The notes under the pieces are model-generated. The model was not told the DNA's origin and made no database searches. It was given only the letters and a program-made list of their open reading frames with translations. From Duganella rivi (GTDB taxonomy: Bacteria; Pseudomonadota; Gammaproteobacteria; Burkholderiales; Burkholderiaceae_D), in NCBI RefSeq assembly GCF_009857435.1, contig NZ_WWCK01000006.1:641029-705028 (forward strand): a stretch of 64,000 nt of DNA. Direction: 5' to 3'. This document shows positions 42,915 to 50,926 of this stretch, in pieces (position 1 is the stretch's first letter; each line of letters starts with the position of its first letter). The position numbers were made by a program, and so were the translations under genes.

Positions 42915-45317
42915 ATGAATCCCCCAACCAATTTATTTGCGGCCGTCCCGAAACGGTCTGCACGCGCTCCCGTTGCGCCTTTCCTGCCGATGTCCCGTGA
43001 AGAGATGGACGCGCTCGGCTGGGACGAGTGCGATGTCATCCTGGTGACCGGCGACGCTTACATCGACCATCCTAGCTTTGGCATGGCCCTGGTCGGCCGC
43101 CTGCTGGAAGCGAACGGCTACCGCGTCGGCATCATCGCCCAGCCGGACTGGCAGTCGGCTGACGCCTTCCGCGCGCTGGGCAAGCCGCGCCTGTACTACG
43201 GCGTCACCGCCGGCAATATGGACTCGATGGTGAACCGCTACACGGCCGACCGCAAGCCGCGCTCGGACGATGCGTACACGCCTAACGGCGAGCCGAACAA
43301 GCGCCCGGATCGCGCCGTGTCGGTGTACGCCCAGCGCTGCCGCGAAGCCTTCCCTGGCACGCCGGTGGTGATCGGCTCGATCGAAGCGTCGCTGCGCCGC
43401 ATCGCCCACTACGATTACTGGTCGGACAAGGTGCGCCGCTCGGTGCTGTTCGAGTCCAAGGCCGACATGCTGATCTTCGGTAACGCCGAGCGCGCGCTGG
43501 TCGACCTGACCAGGCGCATGGCCGACGGCGAGAACATCAAGACCATCCGCGATCTGCGCGGTACGGCCTTCCTGGTGCCGTCCGGCTGGATGCCAAGCGA
43601 AGAATGGGGCGTGCACAACTCCACCCGCGTGGACACCCCGGGCAAGATCGACAAGCACGTCGACCCTTACCTGATGGTGAACCCAAGCTCGCCGACCTGC
43701 GCCACCGACACCGCCGCCGGCAAGCCGGCCGATGAAGTCAATCCGGCCATGGTTGAGCCGACCAAGATGGCTGCGCCTCCACCGCCGCCGGCGGAAGTAG
43801 TCAAGCCTATCCGCATCATGAGCCGCGAAGAACGCCGCGCCATGGAGCTGGAAAAGCACCACAAGACCGTGGTGCGCCTGCCGTCCTACGAGACCGTCGC
43901 CAACGACCCGGTGATGTATGCGCACGCCTCGCGCGTATTCCACCTCGAGTCCAATCCTGGCAACGCGCGCGCGCTGGTGCAAGGCCACGGCGACCGCGAC
44001 GTGTGGATGAATCCGCCGCCGCTGCCGCTGGCCATGGACGAGATGGACAACGTCTATGACATGAACTACGCCCGCGGCCCGCACCCGAGCTACGGCAACG
44101 CCAATATACCGGCGTGGGAAATGATCCGCTTCTCGGTCAACATCATGCGCGGCTGCTTCGGCGGTTGCACCTTCTGCTCGATTACCGAGCACGAGGGCCG
44201 CATTATTCAAAGCCGTTCCGAGCCGTCGATCCTGCGCGAGATCGAGCACATCCGCGACAAGACCAAGGGCTTCACCGGCATCATCTCCGACCTCGGCGGC
44301 CCGACCGCGAATATGTATCGCCTGTCGTGCAAAGATAAAGAGATTGAGACCACCTGCCGCCGCCTGTCGTGCGTGTACCCGTCGATCTGCGTGAACCTGG
44401 GCACCAACCACAATCCGCTGATCAAGCTGTACCGCCGCGCGCGCGAAATCCCGGGCGTGAAAAAGATCCTGATCCAGTCGGGCCTGCGCTACGACCTGGC
44501 CGTGCGTTCGCCGGAATACGTCAAGGAACTGGTGACCCACCACGTGGGCGGCCTGCTGAAAATCGCGCCTGAGCACACCGAATCCAATGTGCTGAGCAAG
44601 ATGATGAAGCCGGGCATTGGCGCTTACGACGAGTTCAAGGCGCTGTTCGAGAAATACTCGCTGGAAGCGGGCAAGAAGCAGTACCTGATCCCCTACTTCA
44701 TCGCCGCCCACCCGGGCGCGACCGACGAGGACATGCTGAATCTGGCCCTGTGGCTGAAGAAGAACAACTTCCGCCTCGACCAGGTGCAGACCTTCATGCC
44801 GACGCCGATGGCCATGGCCAGCGCCATGTACCACTCGCGCCGCAATCCGCTGCACAAGGTGACCGAGGATTCGGAAGAAGTGTTCACGCCGCGTTCGCTC
44901 AAGCAGCGCCAGGCGCACAAAGCGTTCTTGCGCTACTACGATCCGAAGAACTGGCCGATCCTGCGCGATGCATTGCGCAACATGGGCCGGGGCGACCTGA
45001 TCGGCACCGGCGAGCGTCACCTGATCCCGCCGTACACGCCGGGCGAGGAAAACTTCAAGGCCTCGCAAGGCAAGCGCGCAATGCCGATGCTGGCGCCGGG
45101 CGCTGACAAGCGCGGCGGCCGTGGTGCGCCGGTAGTTGGCGGCCGCGGCAAGCCGAACGCCCTGACCGGCTCGCTGACCGCGCGCCAGACAGTGGAAACC
45201 AAGGCCAAGCCGTCGATCCTGGACACCATCAAGGTCAAGAAAGCGGCACCGGCGCCGGCCAAGGGCGGCAATCCGGGACGCGCGGCAGCCAGTGGCGCCC
45301 CGCGCGGCCGTAAGTAA
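42915..45317 (+). CDS. ygiQ: YgiQ family radical SAM protein
   Basis: 800 residues. N-terminal DUF domain typical of YgiQ, the radical SAM cluster motif CFGGCTFC (CxxxCxxC, in MRGCFGGCTFC near residues 415-422), and a C-terminal extension rich in Ala, Pro, Lys and Gly of about 80 residues. Similar to uncharacterised YgiQ proteins of unknown substrate. The ATG at 42915 gives MNPPTNLFAAVPKR; a GTG 39 bases upstream is possible. RBS is weak. Confidence 0.9.
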   Translation: MNPPTNLFAAVPKRSARAPVAPFLPMSREEMDALGWDECDVILVTGDAYIDHPSFGMALVGRLLEANGYRVGIIAQPDWQSADAFRALGKPRLYYGVTAGNMDSMVNRYTADRKPRSDDAYTPNGEPNKRPDRAVSVYAQRCREAFPGTPVVIGSIEASLRRIAHYDYWSDKVRRSVLFESKADMLIFGNAERALVDLTRRMADGENIKTIRDLRGTAFLVPSGWMPSEEWGVHNSTRVDTPGKIDKHVDPYLMVNPSSPTCATDTAAGKPADEVNPAMVEPTKMAAPPPPPAEVVKPIRIMSREERRAMELEKHHKTVVRLPSYETVANDPVMYAHASRVFHLESNPGNARALVQGHGDRDVWMNPPPLPLAMDEMDNVYDMNYARGPHPSYGNANIPAWEMIRFSVNIMRGCFGGCTFCSITEHEGRIIQSRSEPSILREIEHIRDKTKGFTGIISDLGGPTANMYRLSCKDKEIETTCRRLSCVYPSICVNLGTNHNPLIKLYRRAREIPGVKKILIQSGLRYDLAVRSPEYVKELVTHHVGGLLKIAPEHTESNVLSKMMKPGIGAYDEFKALFEKYSLEAGKKQYLIPYFIAAHPGATDEDMLNLALWLKKNNFRLDQVQTFMPTPMAMASAMYHSRRNPLHKVTEDSEEVFTPRSLKQRQAHKAFLRYYDPKNWPILRDALRNMGRGDLIGTGERHLIPPYTPGEENFKASQGKRAMPMLAPGADKRGGRGAPVVGGRGKPNALTGSLTARQTVETKAKPSILDTIKVKKAAPAPAKGGNPGRAAASGAPRGRK

Positions 45318-45399
45318 GAGGAAAGTAAGAAAGTTTAGATCGACGTTCTCAGGGGAAATGTTGTAAATTTCCTTATCGGCGCAAATGCGTGGATAATTC

Positions 45400-45459
45400 A
45401 GGTCTGCTCGTGCGATGCGCGGCAAGCGCGCAGGGTTACACTGCTCGCACCGCAGACCT
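45400..45459 (+). promoter_or_regulatory. Large stem-loop in the leader of the RCC1 lipoprotein gene
   Basis: AGGTCTGC (45400-45407) and GTGCGA (45410-45415) pair with TCGCAC (45445-45450) and GCAGACCT (45452-45459). The bulges are 2 and 1 bases, giving a 14-bp stem. The 29-base loop contains a further GCGC pair. The structure ends 21 bases before the ATG at 45481. Confidence 0.55.
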
Positions 45460-45480
45460 CATTCTGTGAACTGGAAGATC

Positions 45481-46929
45481 ATGAAAAACTTTAAATTCTC
45501 CTCCCTGCTGCTGGCCCCGTTGTTTGCCGTGCTGGCCGCGTGCGGCGGCGGTGGCGACGACAAGGGCAGCGGCTCGACCACCACCACGCCTACGCTGAAA
45601 AGCATCGCTCTCGTCATCCCGAGCAGCACCATTCCTATCGGCTCCAGCCAAACCATTACTGCCACCGGCACCTACTCGGACGGCAGCACCAAGGCGCTGA
45701 GCTCGACCACCGGCCTGGCCTGGACGACCAAGAGCGGCGGCGCCAGCATCGCGCAGGTGTTCAGCAGCGGCAAAGTGACCGGCGTGGCGGTGGGCACGGA
45801 AACCATCAACGCCACCCAGGAAAACGTGGTTGGCAGCATCACCCTGACGATTACCGCGCCGTGGACGATGGTCTCGGCCGGCGGCTTCCAGACCATCGCC
45901 CGCAAGGCCGACGGTTTCCTGTACTCGTGGGGCCAGAATAACTGGGGCCAGCTGGGCGACAGCAGCACCACCCCGCGCAATGCGCCGGTGCTGGTCAATG
46001 CCGGCGCCGCCACCACGCCGTGGAAGCAAGTCGCTGTAGGCGACCAGTTTGCAGTCGGCATTCGCGCCGCCGCCGGCGCCACCGCCGGCACGCTGTGGGC
46101 ATGGGGCTACAACCAGAACGGCCAGCTGGGCGTGGACGCTACGCAACTGGTCAGCCGCTCGACCCCGACCATTATCGGCAAGGATACCGACTGGGCTTAC
46201 GTGGTGGCAGGCAAGGGCCACGTGCTGGCGCTGAAGACCAATGGCTTGCTGTATGCATGGGGCCGCAATGCGAACGGCCAGCTGGGCGACGGCACCATCA
46301 TCGGCAAATCGACCCCGACCAAGATCGGCACCGCCACCTGGATCGCTATCGCCGCCGGCGGCAGCCACTCGCTGGGCATCCAGAAGGATGGCTCGCTGTG
46401 GACGTGGGGCGGCAACTCGGACGGCCAGCTCGGCAATGCCTCCTCCGGCTCCGACGTCACCGCGCCGGTCAAGATCGGCAGCCTGACTTACACCTCGGTA
46501 TCGGCCGGCGCCAGCCACTCGATGGCCATCGACGCCAATGGCTTCCTGTATGCATGGGGCTTGAACAGCTCGGGCCAGCTGGGCAACAACGGTTCGACTT
46601 CGGTGAGCGCACCGACCAAGATCGGCACCGATAACAACTGGGCAGTCGTTTCGGCCGGCGCCATCCATACCATGGGCGTGCGCACCGACGGCACGCTGTG
46701 GGGCTGGGGCTCCAACGCCGAGGGCCAGCTCGGCGACGGCCTGGGCGACACCACCTCGCCGGTGCAGATCGGCACGGCCAACAACTGGGTCACGGTCAGC
46801 GTCGGTACCGGCCACAGCTTCGCGCTGAAGACCGACAACACGCTGTGGGGCTGGGGCCGCAATCAGGAAGGCCAGCTCGGCAACGGTAAAAACGTGCTGT
46901 CGCCGATCCCGGTGAACGTGCCGAACTAA
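45481..46929 (+). CDS. Lipoprotein with Ig-like domain and seven RCC1 repeats
   Basis: 482 residues. Lipobox LAAC at residues 18-21 (MKNFKFSSLLLAPLFAVLAAC), a Gly/Ser/Thr linker, a BIG-2-type bacterial Ig domain (about 40-130), then seven RCC1 repeats of about 45 residues, each with an xWGxNxxGQLG core. Seven repeats would close one seven-bladed beta-propeller. The protein is probably a surface or periplasmic lipoprotein; RCC1 domains of bacteria usually bind proteins or polysaccharide, and the ligand is unknown. Confidence 0.9.
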   Translation: MKNFKFSSLLLAPLFAVLAACGGGGDDKGSGSTTTTPTLKSIALVIPSSTIPIGSSQTITATGTYSDGSTKALSSTTGLAWTTKSGGASIAQVFSSGKVTGVAVGTETINATQENVVGSITLTITAPWTMVSAGGFQTIARKADGFLYSWGQNNWGQLGDSSTTPRNAPVLVNAGAATTPWKQVAVGDQFAVGIRAAAGATAGTLWAWGYNQNGQLGVDATQLVSRSTPTIIGKDTDWAYVVAGKGHVLALKTNGLLYAWGRNANGQLGDGTIIGKSTPTKIGTATWIAIAAGGSHSLGIQKDGSLWTWGGNSDGQLGNASSGSDVTAPVKIGSLTYTSVSAGASHSMAIDANGFLYAWGLNSSGQLGNNGSTSVSAPTKIGTDNNWAVVSAGAIHTMGVRTDGTLWGWGSNAEGQLGDGLGDTTSPVQIGTANNWVTVSVGTGHSFALKTDNTLWGWGRNQEGQLGNGKNVLSPIPVNVPN

Positions 46930-46947
46930 GTTACCTAAGTTACACTA

Positions 46948-46963
46948 GGGGGCATGCGCCCCC
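46948..46963 (+). promoter_or_regulatory. GC hairpin enclosing a start codon
   Basis: GGGGGC (46948-46953) and GCCCCC (46958-46963) form a 6-bp stem whose 4-base loop ATGC contains the start codon ATG (46954-46956). The purine arm overlaps the expected Shine-Dalgarno region, so initiation may be restricted. Confidence 0.5.
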
Positions 46964-49746
46964 GCTTCTCCGCCCTTGCCAAGCTGTGCGTCGCCGCTGC
47001 CATCGTGCTGGCTGCGGCGCCCGCCATGGCGCTGGAAAAAGTCACCCTCCAACTGAAGCATGCGCACCAGTTCCAGTTTGCCGGCTACTACGCCGCGCAG
47101 GAACTGGGCTATTACCGCGACGCCGGGCTGGACGTGCGCATCCTCGAAGGGCAGGACGGCAATGCGCCCGAGCGCGACGTCCTCAGCGGCAAGGCCGAAT
47201 ACGGCACCGGCAGCAGCAGCCTGCTGCTGGCGCGGCTGGCCGGCAAGCCGGTGGTGGTGCTGGGCGTGGTGTTCCAGCATTCGCCGTACGCGCTGGCCAT
47301 GCGCCAGACCGGCGGCGATCCCGATATTCGCCGGCTGGTCGGCAAGCGCGCCATGATAGGCTCGTTCACAGACGAACTCGGCAACGCCGACGAACTGCTG
47401 GCTTTCCTCGCCAAGGAAGGCGTGCCGCCCAAGAGTTTCCAACGGCTGACCCACAGCTTCAATCCCGAGGATTTGGTCAGCGGCAAGGTGGACGCGATGG
47501 CGATCTACACCACCAACGAGCCGGACACTTTCGACCGCCTTGGCTTCCCCTATGATATTTACAGCCCGCGCGCGGTCGGCATCGATTTTTACGGCGACAA
47601 CCTGTTCACCAGCGAGCAGGAAATCGCCAATCACCCGGCGCGGGTGCGCGCCTTCCGCGCCGCCAGCATGCGCGGCTGGCAGTGGGCCATGAGCCACCAG
47701 GAGGAAGCGGCCGACCTGATCCTCAACAAGTACTCGCGCCGCGCCGACCGCCAGCACTTGCTGTACGAGGCGCGCCAGATGGTGCCGCTGGTGCAGCCGG
47801 TGCTGGTCGAAATCGGCTACATGAACCCGGATCGCTGGCAGCATATTGCCGAGGTCTACGCCAGCCTCGGCATCATTGCCAAGAACGCCAGCTTTGATGG
47901 CTTTATGTACCGCGTCGATACCAATCGCGGCAACCTGGTCTGGCTATACCGCGTGCTGGGCGTGGCGGCGCTGCTGCTGGTGCTGGGCGCGGCGATTCAC
48001 TTCAGCTTGCTGGCACGCGAGCGCAAGCGCGCGCTGGAAACCATCCGCAAGGGCGAGCAGCGCTTCCGCACCATGTTCGAGGCCTCGCCGCTGGGCATTG
48101 CGCTGATTGACTCGATCAGCTACGAGTACCGCGACATCAACGCGCGCTACCAGGAAATCCTCGGCCGCTCGCAGCACGAATTGCGCGCGCTGCGCTGGCT
48201 GGATGTGGGCCACCCGGACGACGTGGCCGGCATCAAGGCGCAAATGGCGCTGCTGACCTCGCAGCAGATCAGCAGCTTCAAGGCGCTGAGCCGCCTGTTC
48301 CGGCCCGATGGCAGCGTGGCGTGGATCGATGTGTCGGTCAACGCCATCGATACCGAGGCCGGCAGCCATCCGCATCATCTGTGCATGATCGAGGATGTGA
48401 CCGCCAAGAAGCAAAGCGAGGCGCTGATCTGGCAGCAGGCCAATTTCGATACGCTGACCCACTTGCCGAACCGCCGCATGTTCCTCGACCGGCTGGCGCA
48501 TGACATGCTCAAGAGCCAGCGCGACAAGTCGCGCATTGCCGTGCTGTTTATCGACCTCGACCATTTCAAGGAAGTCAACGACACGCTGGGCCACCAGCAG
48601 GGCGACGTCTTGCTGGTGGACGCGGCGCGCCGCATCAGCGCCTGCGTGCGCAAGTCCGACACCGTGGCGCGGCTGGGCGGCGATGAATTTACCGTCATCC
48701 TGTGCGAGCTGGAGACGCCCGATCAAGTCGAGCGCATCGCGCAGGACATCCTGGCCCGCATGCTGCAACCGTTTGTGCTGGGGCAGGAACAGGCGTTTGT
48801 CTCGGCCAGCATCGGCATCACGCTGTACCCGGACGACGCACTCGACATCGACAGCCTGCTCAAGCACGCCGACCAGGCCATGTACGCGGCCAAGGGCGCG
48901 GGCCGCAACCGCTACAGCTATTTCACGCCGACCCTGCAAGTGGCGGCGCTGAGCCGCATGCGCCTGACCAACGACTTGCGCGGCGCGCTCAAGGGCGAGC
49001 AGTTCGAGCTGTACTTCCAGCCCATCGTGCACCTGGCCAGCGGCGCCATCCACAAGGCCGAGGCGCTGATCCGCTGGAACCACCCGCAGCGCGGCGTGGT
49101 GAGCCCGCTGGAGTTCATCCCGCTGGCCGAGTCGAGCGGCTTGATCGTCGAGATCGGCGAGTGGGTGTTCCGCGAGGCGGCACGCTGGGTGCAACAGTGG
49201 CGGCGCGAATGCCACCCGGAGTTCCAGGTCAGCCTCAACCAGTCGCCGCTGGAATTCCAGCGCGAAGGCAGCTCCTACGACAGCTGGCTGGCGCATTTGC
49301 AATCGCTGGCGCTGCCCGGCCAGTCGCTGGTGGTGGAGATCACCGAGGGCTTGCTGCTGGACGCCAGCAACACGGTCAGCAACCGCCTGCTGCAATTGCG
49401 CGACGCCGGCATCCAGGTGGCGCTGGACGATTTCGGCACCGGCTATTCCTCGCTGTCCTACCTGAAGAAGTTTGACATCGACTACCTGAAAATCGACCGC
49501 TCCTTCACCCGCAACCTGTCACCCGACTCGAGCGACATGGCCTTGTCGGAAGCGATCATCGTCATGGCCCACAAGCTGGACTTGAAAGTGATCGCCGAGG
49601 GCGTGGAAACCCCCGAGCAGCGCGACCTGCTGGCGGCGGCCGGCTGCGACTACGGCCAAGGCTATTTATTCGCCAAGCCGATGCCGGCCGCGCAGTTCGA
49701 CGCCTTCCTGCGCGCCGCGCCCGCCTTGCAAGCGGCGCAAGGCTGA
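46954..49746 (+). CDS. Periplasmic ThiY/NMT1-type sensor with PAS, GGDEF and EAL domains
   Basis: 930 residues. Signal peptide (1-26), an NMT1/ThiY-like periplasmic ligand-binding domain (about 27-320, start LQLKHAHQFQFAGYYAAQ), a transmembrane helix (about 330-350), a PAS domain (about 375-480), GGDEF (575-579, I-site RKSD just before), and EAL (E703-A704-L705, with DDFGTGYSS at 825-833). Both enzymatic motifs are intact, so it may make and break cyclic di-GMP. Relatives bind pyrimidine or thiamine precursors, suggesting that type of ligand. The start codon sits in a GC hairpin loop. Confidence 0.9.
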   Translation: MRPRFSALAKLCVAAAIVLAAAPAMALEKVTLQLKHAHQFQFAGYYAAQELGYYRDAGLDVRILEGQDGNAPERDVLSGKAEYGTGSSSLLLARLAGKPVVVLGVVFQHSPYALAMRQTGGDPDIRRLVGKRAMIGSFTDELGNADELLAFLAKEGVPPKSFQRLTHSFNPEDLVSGKVDAMAIYTTNEPDTFDRLGFPYDIYSPRAVGIDFYGDNLFTSEQEIANHPARVRAFRAASMRGWQWAMSHQEEAADLILNKYSRRADRQHLLYEARQMVPLVQPVLVEIGYMNPDRWQHIAEVYASLGIIAKNASFDGFMYRVDTNRGNLVWLYRVLGVAALLLVLGAAIHFSLLARERKRALETIRKGEQRFRTMFEASPLGIALIDSISYEYRDINARYQEILGRSQHELRALRWLDVGHPDDVAGIKAQMALLTSQQISSFKALSRLFRPDGSVAWIDVSVNAIDTEAGSHPHHLCMIEDVTAKKQSEALIWQQANFDTLTHLPNRRMFLDRLAHDMLKSQRDKSRIAVLFIDLDHFKEVNDTLGHQQGDVLLVDAARRISACVRKSDTVARLGGDEFTVILCELETPDQVERIAQDILARMLQPFVLGQEQAFVSASIGITLYPDDALDIDSLLKHADQAMYAAKGAGRNRYSYFTPTLQVAALSRMRLTNDLRGALKGEQFELYFQPIVHLASGAIHKAEALIRWNHPQRGVVSPLEFIPLAESSGLIVEIGEWVFREAARWVQQWRRECHPEFQVSLNQSPLEFQREGSSYDSWLAHLQSLALPGQSLVVEITEGLLLDASNTVSNRLLQLRDAGIQVALDDFGTGYSSLSYLKKFDIDYLKIDRSFTRNLSPDSSDMALSEAIIVMAHKLDLKVIAEGVETPEQRDLLAAAGCDYGQGYLFAKPMPAAQFDAFLRAAPALQAAQG

Positions 49747-49789
49747 CTACAATCAAGAGGTTGGCGGCATTGCCGCAGGGGAGAGCATC

Positions 49790-50104
49790 ATGCTGAACGC
49801 ATTCTATGCGTGGGCCCGGTTGACCTTGGATCACGTGCCCGAAGCCATCAACGCCCAGCTGACCATGGCCCAGAGCGCGCACAACCCGAGCATCCGGGTG
49901 GAATTCGCCTCGGACAACTGGCATGCCAGCGTCACCTGCTGGGAGAACTGCAACTATCACGCCGTCATCACCGACGGCGTGAGCCGCCAGCACCGCTACG
50001 CCCACCACGGTCGCCTCGACCCGGCGGAGCCGCTGGGCCCGCAACTGCACAGCTTCCTCGCCCAGCTCGGCATTGCCGATTACGCCAGCGCCACCCAACA
50101 CTAA
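49790..50104 (+). CDS. Hypothetical protein
   Basis: 104 residues, single gene between the EAL protein and ahpC. The C-terminal half has several His residues and a CWENCNYHAV patch; no signal peptide or transmembrane segment. I do not recognise the family. The ATG is preceded by GGGGAG. Supported by its length, codon pattern and clean position between two well-defined genes. Confidence 0.6.
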   Translation: MLNAFYAWARLTLDHVPEAINAQLTMAQSAHNPSIRVEFASDNWHASVTCWENCNYHAVITDGVSRQHRYAHHGRLDPAEPLGPQLHSFLAQLGIADYASATQH

Positions 50105-50147
50105 TCCCGCCGGGGCAGAGATAATAGCTATCCCGTTTGCCGTCTTA

Positions 50148-50184
50148 ATAGCTAAATCCAATTGAAACTATTGGAACAATCAAT
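50148..50184 (+). promoter_or_regulatory. OxyR-type operator candidate upstream of ahpC
   Basis: Four tetranucleotides with 7-base spacing: ATAG (50148-50151), CAAT (50159-50162), ATTG (50170-50173) and CAAT (50181-50184). The consensus is ATAG, CTAT, ATAG, CTAT; each of the last three differs by one base. Position relative to ahpC (about 70 bp upstream of the ATG) fits. Confidence 0.5.
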
Positions 50185-50251
50185 TTTGCAAATGGGGCAA
50201 AAGCCCTTAAACTGGCGTCTCAATGATTCACAACCCAACGAGGAAACCACA

Positions 50252-50815
50252 ATGTCCCTGATCAATACCCAAATCAAACCTTTCCAGGCCACCGCATACC
50301 ACGCAGGTAAGTTCATCGACGTGAGCGACGAGTCGTTGAAAGGCAAGTGGTCCGTTCTGATGTTCTACCCAGCCGACTTCACCTTCGTGTGCCCAACCGA
50401 ACTGGAAGACCTGGCCGACTTCCAACCAGAATTCGCCAAGCTGGGCGTAGAAGTGTACGGCGTGTCGACCGACACCCACTTCGCGCACAAAGCATGGCAC
50501 GACACTTCGGACGCGATCAAGAAAGTGAACTACCCGCTGATCGGCGACCCAACCGGCAAACTGTCGCGTAACTTTGAAGTGATGATCGAAGAAGAAGGCC
50601 TGGCACTGCGCGGCACCTTCGTGATCAATCCAGAAGGCTTCATCAAAGTGATGGAAGTACACGACAACGGCATCGGCCGCGACGCTTCGGAACTGCTGCG
50701 CAAAGTTAAAGCCGCCAAGTACGTTGCTGAGCACCCAGGCCAGGTTTGCCCAGCTAAATGGACCGAGGGTGCAGCTACCCTGACCCCATCGCTGGACCTG
50801 GTTGGCAAGATCTAA
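50252..50815 (+). CDS. ahpC: Alkyl hydroperoxide reductase subunit C (2-Cys peroxiredoxin)
   Basis: 187 residues. Peroxidatic cysteine C47 in FVCPTE, resolving cysteine C166 in GQVCPAKW, and the PxxxTxxC active-site pattern. The length and tail match AhpC of E. coli (C46/C165). It reduces hydrogen peroxide and organic peroxides in the cytoplasm with electrons from AhpF. ahpF follows after 111 bp with a stem-loop in the gap. An OxyR-like operator lies upstream. Confidence 0.97.
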   Translation: MSLINTQIKPFQATAYHAGKFIDVSDESLKGKWSVLMFYPADFTFVCPTELEDLADFQPEFAKLGVEVYGVSTDTHFAHKAWHDTSDAIKKVNYPLIGDPTGKLSRNFEVMIEEEGLALRGTFVINPEGFIKVMEVHDNGIGRDASELLRKVKAAKYVAEHPGQVCPAKWTEGAATLTPSLDLVGKI

Positions 50816-50864
50816 GGCTTGAACCAGTCTTGAAAAAGACAGCAGCAAACAAGTAGTTACCGCG

Positions 50865-50892
50865 ATGCCGGACCGGGCGTCCGGCCCGGCAT
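50865..50892 (+). promoter_or_regulatory. Intercistronic stem-loop between ahpC and ahpF
   Basis: ATGCCGGACCGG (50865-50876) and CCGGCCCGGCAT (50881-50892) form a 12-bp stem with one mismatch and a GCGT loop. No U-tract follows, so it more likely stabilises ahpC mRNA or attenuates read-through than terminates fully. Confidence 0.6.
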
Positions 50893-50926
50893 ACGCCTAA
50901 ATATTTGTGAATAAAGGAAGAACATC

